Shown here piece after piece: positions 26,310 through 34,960 of a DNA stretch of 59,975 bases. The notes under the pieces are model-generated. The model made no database searches, had not been told where the DNA came from, and was given only the letters and a program-made list of their open reading frames with translations. Each line of letters begins with the position of its first letter. Position 1 is the stretch's first letter. A program made the translations under genes and the position numbers. This stretch comes from Streptomyces carpinensis (GTDB lineage Bacteria; Actinomycetota; Actinomycetes; Streptomycetales; Streptomycetaceae). The stretch lies in NCBI RefSeq assembly GCF_002154505.1, contig NZ_MUBM01000167.1, forward strand, positions 1 to 59,975, given 5' to 3'.

Positions 26310-26837
26310 CTAAGCCGACCGGTCGAGGGCGCGCAGCGACCGGTCCGTGATCGAACGGGCGCCGCGCCCGATCGCGATGGTCCCGGACTGGACCAGCTCC
26401 TTGATGCCGAAGGGCTCCAGCATCTTGAGCATGGCCGACAGCTTGTCGCTGGACCCGGTGGCCTCGACGGTCACGGCGTCCGGGGAGACGTCGACGGTCT
26501 TGGCGCGGAACAGCTGGACGATCTCGACGATCTGGGAGCGCGTCTCGTTGTCGGCGCGCACCTTCACCAGAACGAGTTCGCGCTGCACCGCCTGACCGGG
26601 CTCCAGCTCGACGATCTTGAGCACGTTGACGAGCTTGTTGAGCTGCTTGGTCACCTGCTCCAGCGGCAGGTCCTCGACGCTGACCACGATGGTGATGCGG
26701 GAGATGTCGGGGTGCTCGGTGACGCCGACCGCGAGCGAGTCGATGTTGAAGCCGCGGCGGGAGAACAGGGCGGCGATCCGGGCGAGGATGCCGGGGGTGT
26801 TCTCGACCAGGACCGAGAGCGTGTGCTTGGTGGACAT
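26310..26837 (-). CDS. ilvN: acetolactate synthase small (regulatory) subunit
   Basis: The 175-aa protein has an N-terminal ACT domain (HTLSVLVENTPGILARIAALFSRRGFNIDSLAVG) that binds valine for feedback control. The C-terminal ALS_ss domain includes RELVLVKVRADNETRSQIVEIVQLFRAKTVDVSP. It activates IlvB and gives it valine sensitivity. ATG at 26837; 34 bp downstream of ilvB on the same strand. The length matches the standard short form. Confidence 0.96.
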   Translation of the reverse strand: MSTKHTLSVLVENTPGILARIAALFSRRGFNIDSLAVGVTEHPDISRITIVVSVEDLPLEQVTKQLNKLVNVLKIVELEPGQAVQRELVLVKVRADNETRSQIVEIVQLFRAKTVDVSPDAVTVEATGSSDKLSAMLKMLEPFGIKELVQSGTIAIGRGARSITDRSLRALDRSA

Positions 26838-26871
26838 GACGGTCGTACCTTCCTGAAGTCCTCGGTGGCTC

Positions 26872-28719
26872 TCAGTCGTCCTCGTTGTCGCCGAAGTCGG
26901 GGCGGACGTCCCGGGCGGCCATGATCTCGTCGTTGGAGGTGCCGGCGGCGACCATCGGCCACACCATGGCGTCCTCGTGGACGATGAAGTCGATGACAAC
27001 GGGCCGGTCGTTGATGGAGTTGGCCTCCTCGATGACCTTGTCCAGGTCCTCCGGGGACTCGCAGCGGATCGCGTAGCAGCCCATGGCCTCCGACAGCTTC
27101 ACGAAGTCGGGGACGCGGGTGCCGCGGGCCTCCGGGTTGACGTCGTTGGGGCCGGAGTGCAGCACGGTGTTGGAGTAGCGCTGGTTGTAGAACAGGGTCT
27201 GCCACTGGCGGACCATCCCGAGGGCGCCGTTGTTGATGATGGCGACCTTGATCGGGATGTTGTTCAGGGCGCAGGTGGTGAGCTCCTGGTTGGTCATCTG
27301 GAAGCAGCCGTCGCCGTCGATCGCCCAGACGGTCTGCTCCGGCTGCCCGGCCTTGGCGCCCATGGCGGCCGGCACCGCGTACCCCATGGTTCCGGCGCCG
27401 CCGGAGTTCAGCCAGGTGGCGGGCCGGTCGTACTGGATGAAGTGCGCGGCCCACATCTGGTGCTGGCCGACGCCCGCCGCGAAGATCGTGCCCTCGGGGG
27501 CGAGCTGTCCGATGCGCTCGATGACCTGCTGCGGGGAGAGCGAGCCGTCCTCGGGCTGGTCGTAGCCGAGCGGGTAGGTGTCGCGCCAGCGGCTGAGGTC
27601 CTTCCACCAGGCGGTGTAGTCGCCCTTGTGGCCCTCGCTGTGCTCCTTCTGGACGGCCTGGATCAGGTCGGCGATGACCTCGCGGGCGTCGCCGACGATC
27701 GGCACGTCGGCGGCGCGGTTCTTGCCGATCTCGGCGGGGTCGATGTCGGCGTGGACGATCTTGGCGTACGGGGCGAAGCTGTCCAGCTTGCCGGTGACGC
27801 GGTCGTCGAAGCGGGCTCCGAGGGCGACGATCAGGTCGGCCTTCTGCAGCGCGGTGACGGCGGTGACCGCACCGTGCATGCCCGGCATTCCCACGTGCAG
27901 CGGGTGGCTGTCGGGGAACGCGCCGAGCGCCATCAGGGTGGTGGTGACGGGCGCTCCGGTGAGTTCGGCCAGCACCTTCAGCTCGGCGGTGGCCCTGGCC
28001 TTGAGGACGCCGCCGCCGACGTAGAGGACCGGCCGCCTGGCGGCCGTGATGAGCTTGGCGGCCTCGCGGATCTGCTTGGCGTGCGGCTTGGTGACGGGCC
28101 GGTAGCCGGGCAGGTCCATCACCGGCGGCCAGGAGAAGGTGGTCTTCGCCTGCATGGCGTCCTTGGCGATGTCGACGAGGACCGGGCCGGGGCGGCCGGT
28201 GGAGGCGATGTGGAACGCCTGCGCGATCACCCGGGGGATGTCCTCGGCCTTGGTGACCAGGAAGTTGTGCTTGGTGATCGGCATGGTGATGCCGACGATG
28301 TCCGCCTCCTGGAAGGCGTCCGTGCCGATCGAGGAGGACGCCACCTGGCCGGTGATCGCCACCAGCGGGACGGAGTCCATGTGGGCGTCTGCGATCGGCG
28401 TGACCAGGTTGGTGGCGCCGGGGCCCGAGGTGGCCATGCAGACGCCGACCTTGCCGGTGGCCTGCGCGTAGCCGGTGGCCGCGTGGCCGGCGCCCTGCTC
28501 GTGCCGGACCAGGACGTGGCGCACCCGGGTGGAGTCCATCAGCGGGTCGTAGGCGGGAAGGATCGCACCGCCGGGAATGCCGAATACGGTGTCGGCGCCG
28601 ACCTCCTCGAGAGAGCGGATGAGGGACTGCGCACCCGTGACGTGCTCGGGCGCCAACTGGTGTCCTCCGGATCGGGGCCGCGGCTGCGGATGGTGGGCCC
28701 CGGTGGCCTGCTCGGTCAT
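26872..28719 (-). CDS. ilvB: acetolactate synthase large (catalytic) subunit
   Basis: The 615-aa thiamine-diphosphate enzyme forms 2-acetolactate or 2-aceto-2-hydroxybutyrate, the committed step to valine, leucine and isoleucine. It has the N-terminal SLEEVGADTVFGIPGGAILPAYDPL with the catalytic Glu region VRHEQGAGHAATGYAQATG, the FAD-associated central domain, and the ThDP/Mg2+ motif around GDGCFQMTNQELTTCALNNIPIKVAIINN. Two close ATGs (28725 and 28719) are possible; 28719 gives better spacing from GAAGAG. It is preceded by a leader peptide and terminator typical of attenuation. Confidence 0.95.
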   Translation of the reverse strand: MTEQATGAHHPQPRPRSGGHQLAPEHVTGAQSLIRSLEEVGADTVFGIPGGAILPAYDPLMDSTRVRHVLVRHEQGAGHAATGYAQATGKVGVCMATSGPGATNLVTPIADAHMDSVPLVAITGQVASSSIGTDAFQEADIVGITMPITKHNFLVTKAEDIPRVIAQAFHIASTGRPGPVLVDIAKDAMQAKTTFSWPPVMDLPGYRPVTKPHAKQIREAAKLITAARRPVLYVGGGVLKARATAELKVLAELTGAPVTTTLMALGAFPDSHPLHVGMPGMHGAVTAVTALQKADLIVALGARFDDRVTGKLDSFAPYAKIVHADIDPAEIGKNRAADVPIVGDAREVIADLIQAVQKEHSEGHKGDYTAWWKDLSRWRDTYPLGYDQPEDGSLSPQQVIERIGQLAPEGTIFAAGVGQHQMWAAHFIQYDRPATWLNSGGAGTMGYAVPAAMGAKAGQPEQTVWAIDGDGCFQMTNQELTTCALNNIPIKVAIINNGALGMVRQWQTLFYNQRYSNTVLHSGPNDVNPEARGTRVPDFVKLSEAMGCYAIRCESPEDLDKVIEEANSINDRPVVIDFIVHEDAMVWPMVAAGTSNDEIMAARDVRPDFGDNEDD

Positions 28720-28820
28720 CGGCATTCTCTTCTCGATGCTGAGGTTCTGCGAGGGTTCGGGTGTCGGCTTTCGCCAGGTTCGCACGGTATCGGACTGCTG
28801 TGCGGCAGGTGCCCGTGCAA

Positions 28821-28855
28821 CAAAAAACCCCTCGTGCCGTGAGGCAAGCGAGGGG
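28821..28855 (-). terminator. attenuator terminator of ilvB
   Basis: On the minus strand CCCCTCG (28849-28855 read in reverse) pairs with CGAGGGG (28828-28834) around a 14-nt loop and is followed by TTTTTTG. It stands between the leader peptide and ilvB, about 100 nt before the gene. The long U-run is unusual for this genome and supports true Rho-independent attenuation. Confidence 0.85.
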
Positions 28856-28911
28856 AGCGCGCCGGTGAGGGTCGCTGGGGATTCCGGGTGGTGTCTTCGG
28901 TGGGTCCCAGC

Positions 28912-28953
28912 TCAGCCGACGCGCTGTCCAAGTACGAGAATTCGGGTGCGCAT
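28912..28953 (-). CDS. ilvB leader peptide MRTRILVLGQRVG
   Basis: The 13-codon ORF has GGAGGG about nine bases before the ATG and encodes Ile-Leu-Val-Leu in a row plus a later Val. All three pathway products are therefore sensed. Several codons (ATT, CTT, GTA, CGA, GGA) are rare in G+C-rich Streptomyces, which should sharpen stalling. Conserved actinobacterial ilvB leader peptides of this kind are known. The terminator at 28821-28855 would be relieved when ribosomes stall on the Ile-Leu-Val-Leu codons. Confidence 0.85.
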   Translation of the reverse strand: MRTRILVLGQRVG

Positions 28954-29007
28954 GGCACTGACCCTCCCCCCGGCACGCATCTGGTGTCAAGTGGGTGGGA
29001 CGGGAGT

Positions 29008-29020
29008 CTCACTATGTGAG
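29008..29020. promoter_or_regulatory. palindrome CTCACTATGTGAG upstream of the ilvB leader
   Basis: Perfect 5-bp arms around TAT lie 55 bp upstream of the leader ORF, inside the promoter region. It is a candidate operator for a regulator of the ilv operon; no regulator is identified. A TTGACA (minus strand, 28985-28990) is nearby but lacks a matching -10. Confidence 0.35.
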
Positions 29021-29095
29021 CCAGCGGTCGTCCCGCCTCCCAGGACGGCCACCAGCCCACCGGTGCACACCCCCGTGCCCCTTTCCACGGCTCGT

Positions 29096-32000
29096 TCATC
29101 TCCGGGGCGCCACCGTCGGCGTCGAGGCCACGACCGTGCTCAGCCCGTCGGGCCGCAGCGCGGTCGCACCCTCGACTCCGACGCGCCCCTCCGGCTCTCT
29201 GACACCCCCGGCGAAGGCCGGCTCGGCCGAGCCGTGCGGCACCGGGTAGCGGCCGGAGGTGAGCGCCCGGCGCAGCCGGTACTCGTCCAGCGGGCCGGAG
29301 AACGTCATGCCCTGCCCGTGGGTGCACCCCATCGCGCGCAGGGCGACGACCTGCTCCGGCAGGTCCACGCCGTCGGCCACGGACTGCAGCCCGAGGTCGC
29401 CGGCGATGCGCAGCAACCCGCCGGTGATCTTGTGCAGCCGGGCGGACTCGACGACGCCCTCGACCAGGCCGCGGTCGAGCTTGAGCACGTCGAGGGGGAG
29501 CCGTCTGAGGGCCGTGATCGTCCCGTGGCCGCTGCCGAAGCCGTCCAGCGCGATCCGGACGCCGAGGCGTCTGAGGCCGGCCAGCCGCCGCTCCAGCTCG
29601 TCCAGGGAGACCCGGGGGTCGGTGTCGGACAGCTCGATCACCAGCGACCCGGAGGGCAGCCCGTGCCGGGTCAGCAGGGCCTCCACGGTGCCCGGGGGCA
29701 GTGAGCGGTCCACCAGGCGGCGGGCGCCCACCCGGACCACCACGGGCACGGTCAGACCGCTCCGGGCGCGCTCGGCGGCCTGTTCGACGGCCTCCTCCAG
29801 CATCCAGCGGCCCAGTTCGGCCGTCCTGTCGCTGTCCTCGGCCACCCGCAGGAACTCGGCGGGCGTGAAGAGCACCCCCTGGGAGGAGCGCCAGCGCGCC
29901 TGCGCCGCGACCGCCGTGATCCGGCCGGTCTCCAGGCAGACCACCGGCTGGTGCAGCAGCGTGAACTCGCCGTCGTGCAGGGCGGACCTGAGCCGGGTGG
30001 CCAGCTCCGTCTTGCGGACGACGTCCTGCTGCATCTGCGGCTTGTACAGCTCGACGCGGCCCTTTCCGGCCGCCTTGGCCCGGTACATGGCCAGGTCGGC
30101 GTTGCGCAGCAACTCGCCGGCGCCCAGGCCGGGTTCGGTGAAGGCGACGCCGATGGAGGCGGCGACACGGACATCGTTGCCGCCGATGAGGTACGGCTGT
30201 GACAGTGTCACCCTGAGGCGGTCGGCGAGCTCCAGGATGTGTCCTTCGCGGGCGGTGCGGTCGCGGGTGCCGTCCCCGACGATGAGGGCCGCGAACTCGT
30301 CGCCGCCCAGCCGGGAGGCGGTGTCCCCGTGCCGGACGGCCTCCTGGAGTCTGCGGGCGGCCTGGACGAGCAGTTCGTCCCCGGCCTGGTGCCCGATCGT
30401 GTCGTTGACGGCCTTGAAGCCGTCCAGGTCGATGAAGAGCACGGCGGTGCCGTGGTCGGTGGAGCGGCGGCCGGACAGGGCCTGCTGCACGCGCTTGGTG
30501 AACAGCGCGCGGTTGGGCAGGTCGGTGAGCGGGTCGTGCTCGGCGTTGTGCTGCAGCTGCGCCTGCAGGCGCACTCTCTCCGTGACGTCCCGGCTGTTGA
30601 AGATCAGGCCGCCGTGGTGGCGGTTGATGGTCGACTCGACGTTGAGCCAGCCGCCGTCGCCGGAGCGGAAGCGGCACTCGATGCGTGTGGTGGGCTCCTC
30701 CTGCGGGCCGGCGACGAGGAAGCGGCGCACCTCGTGCACCACGCAGCCCAGGTCCTCGGGGTGGATGAGGCCTGCCAGCTCGGTGCCCACCAGCTCCTCC
30801 GCGGGCCGCCCGTACACTCCGGCGGCGGCCGGGGAGACGTACCTCAGGATGCCGTTGGGCGCGGCGATCATGATGACGTCGCTGGAGCCCTGCACCAGGG
30901 AGCGGAAGTGGTTCTCCTTCTGGGCCAGTTCCTGGGTGAGGGTGATGTTGTCGAGCAGCATGATGCCCTGGCGCACGACGAGGGCGAGGACGACGGCACC
31001 GGCGGTGATCAGCACCACGCGGTCGACGCTGTGGCCGTTGAGCACGTTGTAGAGGATCCCCAGCGTGCAGACGGCGGCGGCGAGGTACGGCGTGAGGGCG
31101 GCGAGGGAGCCGGAGATCGGCCGGGCGGCCGGGTACCGGACGTCGTCGCCGGCCGGCGCGGGCGGGCGGCCGTACCCGGCGCGGGGGACCGGCCGCCGTC
31201 CGGGCGTCCGGTCGTGGGCCACACGCGCGCGCCCGCCGCTCGCGGGGGCCGCCTGTCCGCCTACGGCGGGGGCGTGTCCGTCGGCGGCGGGCGCGGGGCC
31301 GGCGTCGGCCTCCGGTGCCTGTCCGTCGGCCACGCGCGTGTGGCCATCGGCCTGCTTTCCGGTGGGCTCGTGCTCGTCGGCGGCGCGTCCGGCGGACTCG
31401 TGTCCGGCGGGTCCCGCCCGATGGCCCCTCTCGTGTCCGGCGGCGGCCGCCGAGGCGCACCGCGGCGCGACCCAGGGGGCGTACGCCAGGAGCAGCGAGC
31501 CGGCGAACCAGCCGGCGTCCAGCAGCTGCCCGGACCGGTAGCTGTTGTGCAGCAGCGGCGAGGTGAACAGGGCGTCGCTCAGCACGGTCAGGGCGAGGCC
31601 GCCGATCGCGGTGTTCACGGCGGTGCGGTTGATCGGCGAACGCCGGAAGTGCAGCGCCAGCACCATGCTGACCAGGGCGATGTCCAGCAGCGGGTAGGCC
31701 AGCGAGAGGGCGGTGTGCGCGACGCTCGGTCCGTCGAACTTCGCCGCCTGGGCCAGCGCGAGGCTCCAGGAGAGCGTGAGCAGCGAGCCGCCGATCAGCC
31801 AGGCGTCCAGCGCCAGGCACACCCAACCAGCCTTGTTCACGGGTCGTTTGGCGAGCACCAGGAGGCCGACGATCGCGGGGGGCGCGAAGCAGAGGAAGAA
31901 CAGGTCCGCGTAACTGGGGCTGGGCACGGGCTCGTCCAGGACGACCTCGTACCACCCCCAGACCGCGTTGCCCAGGGCCGCCATCGCCGAGGAGACGCCG

Positions 32001-32578
32001 AACAGCAGCCACGCGGGACGAAAGCGGACGCGAGGCCCGCGGCCGTACACGACGCAGGAGACGGCGGCGGTCCCGGCCGCGGCGGCCAGCCCGAAGTCAC
32101 CCATGATCAGCGCGACCTCGTGGGTGCCCCAGTCGAAGGCGGAACCGACGGCGTATCCCGCGCACAGCACGGCCAGGAGGAGTTGCGGTACGAGTCTGCG
32201 GGCGGTGCCGGCGGCGGCCGGCGGCCGGGCCCTCAGCGCACCCGGCGAGGACCGGGGCCGCAGCGCTCCGTCGAGCGTGGGCAAGGCGGGCGGGGCCGGG
32301 CTCACCGGTCCCTCCCGGTCCGCGCCGCCGGGTCCCGAGGGTCCAGGTGCGCCGTGTGCGCGTGCCTGCGGCGTCCGCCCGGCCTGCGGTGCTGGTGGTG
32401 GCTGTGCTGGCAGTGCCGGCCGGAACCACTGCCGAGATTGCCGTGATGCATGTGATGGGTGTGATGACTGCCGTGGTGGCCGCGTCTGCGCGCGGCCGTG
32501 TGCCAGGGCCTTTGACGGCGGCCCCACCGCGTCGGATCGTGCGTCCCCAGGCCGTGCATCGCGCGTCGCCCCCCTCAC
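29096..32578 (-). CDS. cdgD: membrane-bound PAS-GGDEF-EAL protein (diguanylate cyclase), EAL site degenerate
   Basis: This protein of up to 1160 aa has a Pro/Arg-rich N-terminus (about 1-120), a first set of about eight membrane helices, a hydrophilic repeat-rich loop (about residues 380-475), two or so further helices, a PAS domain (about 553-670), GGDEF (about 700-860) and EAL (about 865-1130). The cyclase motif RLGGDEF (about 756-762) is intact. In the EAL domain the signature reads AQA (about 890) and the metal-binding Asp-Asp-Phe-Gly reads DGFG (about 1011), so phosphodiesterase activity is unlikely. It resembles S. coelicolor CdgD, which I recall lying beside ilvB. The GTG at 32578 has no clear ribosome site, so the true start is uncertain. 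Confidence 0.82.
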   Translation of the reverse strand: MRGATRDARPGDARSDAVGPPSKALAHGRAQTRPPRQSSHPSHASRQSRQWFRPALPAQPPPAPQAGRTPQARAHGAPGPSGPGGADREGPVSPAPPALPTLDGALRPRSSPGALRARPPAAAGTARRLVPQLLLAVLCAGYAVGSAFDWGTHEVALIMGDFGLAAAAGTAAVSCVVYGRGPRVRFRPAWLLFGVSSAMAALGNAVWGWYEVVLDEPVPSPSYADLFFLCFAPPAIVGLLVLAKRPVNKAGWVCLALDAWLIGGSLLTLSWSLALAQAAKFDGPSVAHTALSLAYPLLDIALVSMVLALHFRRSPINRTAVNTAIGGLALTVLSDALFTSPLLHNSYRSGQLLDAGWFAGSLLLAYAPWVAPRCASAAAAGHERGHRAGPAGHESAGRAADEHEPTGKQADGHTRVADGQAPEADAGPAPAADGHAPAVGGQAAPASGGRARVAHDRTPGRRPVPRAGYGRPPAPAGDDVRYPAARPISGSLAALTPYLAAAVCTLGILYNVLNGHSVDRVVLITAGAVVLALVVRQGIMLLDNITLTQELAQKENHFRSLVQGSSDVIMIAAPNGILRYVSPAAAGVYGRPAEELVGTELAGLIHPEDLGCVVHEVRRFLVAGPQEEPTTRIECRFRSGDGGWLNVESTINRHHGGLIFNSRDVTERVRLQAQLQHNAEHDPLTDLPNRALFTKRVQQALSGRRSTDHGTAVLFIDLDGFKAVNDTIGHQAGDELLVQAARRLQEAVRHGDTASRLGGDEFAALIVGDGTRDRTAREGHILELADRLRVTLSQPYLIGGNDVRVAASIGVAFTEPGLGAGELLRNADLAMYRAKAAGKGRVELYKPQMQQDVVRKTELATRLRSALHDGEFTLLHQPVVCLETGRITAVAAQARWRSSQGVLFTPAEFLRVAEDSDRTAELGRWMLEEAVEQAAERARSGLTVPVVVRVGARRLVDRSLPPGTVEALLTRHGLPSGSLVIELSDTDPRVSLDELERRLAGLRRLGVRIALDGFGSGHGTITALRRLPLDVLKLDRGLVEGVVESARLHKITGGLLRIAGDLGLQSVADGVDLPEQVVALRAMGCTHGQGMTFSGPLDEYRLRRALTSGRYPVPHGSAEPAFAGGVREPEGRVGVEGATALRPDGLSTVVASTPTVAPRR

Positions 32579-32664
32579 AGTCTGAAATGTCCGTCCCCGG
32601 CGCCGAACGGTCGCGGCGCAGCCCCTGTCGGGGACGATACACCAGTCTCGTCACTCAGGGACAT
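32575..32664 (-). CDS. possible 29-aa ORF coupled to cdgD
   Basis: An ATG at 32664 opens MSLSDETGVSSPTG and ends at a TGA that overlaps the putative cdgD GTG start by four bases (GTGA). Such an overlap is usual for translational coupling and would explain why cdgD lacks its own ribosome site. The ORF has only a weak, distant GGAG and no recognised homologue, so it may not be translated. Confidence 0.3.
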   Translation of the reverse strand: MSLSDETGVSSPTGAAPRPFGAGDGHFRL

Positions 32665-32746
32665 AGTGTCTCTACGCTCCGTGACGACCGACCCCTGTGC
32701 GCACACGCACCGCATCCAGGAGGTCGCGGTCCGTACCCGAAGGGGA

Positions 32747-33709
32747 TCACACGCCTTCCGCACCCGTCGTCAGAACCACGTTGGCGAGCGGCTCCTGGTT
32801 CACGAACCGGTGCAACTGGCTTGTCAGCAGCCGCTTCGCGCGCGGCAGGAACGCCGATGTCGGGCCGCCCACGTGCGGGCTGATCAGTACGCCCGGCGCG
32901 TGCCACAACGGATGCCCCGGGGGCAGCGGTTCGGGGTCGGTGACGTCGAGGGCGGCGGTGAGGCGACCGCTCTCCACCTCTGCCAGCAGGGCCTTCGTGT
33001 CGACCACGGCCCCGCGTGCGACGTTGACGAGCAGGGCGCCGTCCTTCATCCGGGCGAGGAAGTCGGCGTCCACCAGGCCGCGGGTCGCCTCTGTCAAGGG
33101 CGTGGAGAGGACGACGACATCGGCTTCCGGAAGCAGTGAGGGCAGATCGGTGAGCGGATGCACCGGACCGCGCGCTGTGGTGCGCCCGGAGCGCGCCACG
33201 CGCGCCACCCGCGCGAGCTCGAAGGCCACGAGCCGGTCCTCGATGGCGGCGCCGATGGATCCGTAACCGACGATGAGGACGGTCTTGTCGGCGAGCGCCG
33301 GATGGAAACCTCCCCGCCACTCGCCCCGGTCCTGGGCCCGTACGAAGCCGGGGATGCCGCGCAGGGAGGCGAGGACGAGCGCCAGGGTGAGCTCGGCCGT
33401 GCTCGCCTCGTGCACCCCGCGGGCGTTGCACAGCCGTACCCCCGCCGGAAGGTTCTTCAGGCCGGGCTCCACGTGGTCGGTGCCGGCGGACAGCGTCTGC
33501 ACGACCCGCACCGAACTCATGCGGGGCATCGGGCGCATGCCGAGTCCGGCCGGCCTCATATACGGCACGACGTAGAAGACGCAGTCGGCCGGGTCCGCGG
33601 GGAACTCCTGGTCGCCGTCGTCGCCTCCGTCCCAGAACAGGTAGTTCGGCCCCTCGGGGAGCCCGTCGATCTCGTCCGGCGGGATGGGCAGCCACACATC
33701 AGCAGTCAT
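32747..33709 (-). CDS. D-isomer-specific 2-hydroxyacid dehydrogenase
   Basis: The 320-aa NAD(P)-dependent enzyme has the Rossmann motif VLIVGYGSIGAAIE and the catalytic Arg in LLVNVARGAVVD, Glu in VTDPEPLPPGHPLW and His in ISPHVGG. Substrate-binding SAGTDHVEPGL is typical of the glyoxylate/hydroxypyruvate reductase-like group. The substrate cannot be fixed. ATG at 33709 is chosen; the long upstream opening is antisense to the aldo/keto reductase gene. It is divergent from that gene with a 78-bp gap, so the two may share regulation. Confidence 0.88.
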   Translation of the reverse strand: MTADVWLPIPPDEIDGLPEGPNYLFWDGGDDGDQEFPADPADCVFYVVPYMRPAGLGMRPMPRMSSVRVVQTLSAGTDHVEPGLKNLPAGVRLCNARGVHEASTAELTLALVLASLRGIPGFVRAQDRGEWRGGFHPALADKTVLIVGYGSIGAAIEDRLVAFELARVARVARSGRTTARGPVHPLTDLPSLLPEADVVVLSTPLTEATRGLVDADFLARMKDGALLVNVARGAVVDTKALLAEVESGRLTAALDVTDPEPLPPGHPLWHAPGVLISPHVGGPTSAFLPRAKRLLTSQLHRFVNQEPLANVVLTTGAEGV

Positions 33710-33787
33710 GCTCAGGAGGCTATGCCAGGTGCGCGGGGAGGCAGAGGTTAGGTTGGTGGGCCGCAGGAGAGGGAGGGTTACGGCGAG

Positions 33788-34786
33788 GTGGAGCGCAGGA
33801 CGATCGGCGCGGCGGCACTCGCGGTGGGGGCCGTAGGACTCGGGTGCATGCCGATGAGCTGGGCGTACAGCGCGTCGCGGCAGCGGGGGGAGGAGTCGCT
33901 CAGAACCGTGCACCGGGCGCTGGACCTGGGTGCGACGCTCCTGGACACGGCCGACATGTACGGGCCGTTCACCAACGAGTTGCTGGTGGGGCGGGTGTTG
34001 AGGGAGCGGCGTTCCGACGCCTTCGTCTCGACGAAGGTGGGTCTGCTGGTGGGTGAACAGCACGTCGTGGCCAACGGCCGCCCCGGCTATGTGAGGCGAG
34101 CCTGCGACGCTTCGCTGCGACGGCTGCAGACGGACGTGATCGACCTGTACCAGTTGCACCGCGCGGACCCGGAGGTCCCGGTCGAGGAGACCTGGGGGGC
34201 GATGGCGGATCTGGTGCGGGCCGGGAAGGTGCGGGCGCTGGGCCTGTCCGCCGTGGGGGCGCGCGGCGGGCGCCGATCCAGGGGGCGGTTGCACGACGGA
34301 ACGATCCGGCAGCTGGAGCGGGTGCAGCAGGTGTTCCCGGTGAGCGCGGTGCAGGCCGAACTGTCGGTGTGGTCGCCGGAGGCACTGGAGTCCCTGCTGC
34401 CTTGGTGCGCGGCGCGGGGCGTCGGCTTCCTGGCCGCGATGCCGCTCGGCAACGGCTTTCTGACCGGCACGCTCACGCCCGGCCAGGGCTTCGAACCGGA
34501 CGATGTGCGGGCCCGCCACCCGCGCTTCACCGCCGAGATGATGGCCGCCAACCAGCCGATCGTCGCCGGCCTGCGGCGCGTGGCCGCACGGCACGGCGAG
34601 CACGTCACCGCGGCCCAGGTGGCCCTGGCCTGGACGCTGGCCCAGGGGCGGCACGTGGTCCCGGTCCCGGGCGCCAAGCGGGAACGCTGGGTCGCCGAGA
34701 ACGCCGGCGCGGCCGGGCTGCGCCTGACGGCGGAGGACCTGGCGGAGCTCGGCCGCCTCCCGGCGGCACGGGGGTCCTGGGACTGA
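33788..34786 (+). CDS. aldo/keto reductase
   Basis: The 332-aa NADPH-dependent TIM-barrel oxidoreductase carries the tetrad: Asp and Tyr in LLDTADMYGPFTNE, Lys in AFVSTKVG and His in DLYQLHRADPEVP. It ends with the cofactor-binding VVPVPGAKRERWVAENAGA. The family reduces aldehydes and ketones and includes potassium-channel-beta-like members; the substrate is unknown. GTG start at 33788; GGGAGGG lies 12 bases upstream, slightly far. Its segment between the Lys and His is slightly shorter than in many homologues. Confidence 0.88.
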   Translation: MERRTIGAAALAVGAVGLGCMPMSWAYSASRQRGEESLRTVHRALDLGATLLDTADMYGPFTNELLVGRVLRERRSDAFVSTKVGLLVGEQHVVANGRPGYVRRACDASLRRLQTDVIDLYQLHRADPEVPVEETWGAMADLVRAGKVRALGLSAVGARGGRRSRGRLHDGTIRQLERVQQVFPVSAVQAELSVWSPEALESLLPWCAARGVGFLAAMPLGNGFLTGTLTPGQGFEPDDVRARHPRFTAEMMAANQPIVAGLRRVAARHGEHVTAAQVALAWTLAQGRHVVPVPGAKRERWVAENAGAAGLRLTAEDLAELGRLPAARGSWD

Positions 34787-34960
34787 GCGGCCCGCGCGGC
34801 GAGAGCACCGACGGCGGGATTCGGGAACCGCAGGCACCCATGCGGGCTCGAGACGACCGCTGGAGCGGGGACCCGGGCGCGTCGGATCGGGCAGTCGGGA
34901 ACCTGGAAGGCGCGGACGGTGTATGAGAAGTAGGACCCGCCGCGTCGAAGGGACAGGATC

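Noticed and set aside
28716..32012. 1098-codon minus-strand alternative frame under cdgD and ilvB
   Set aside because: It is the other frame of recognised GGDEF-EAL sequence and lacks any motif.
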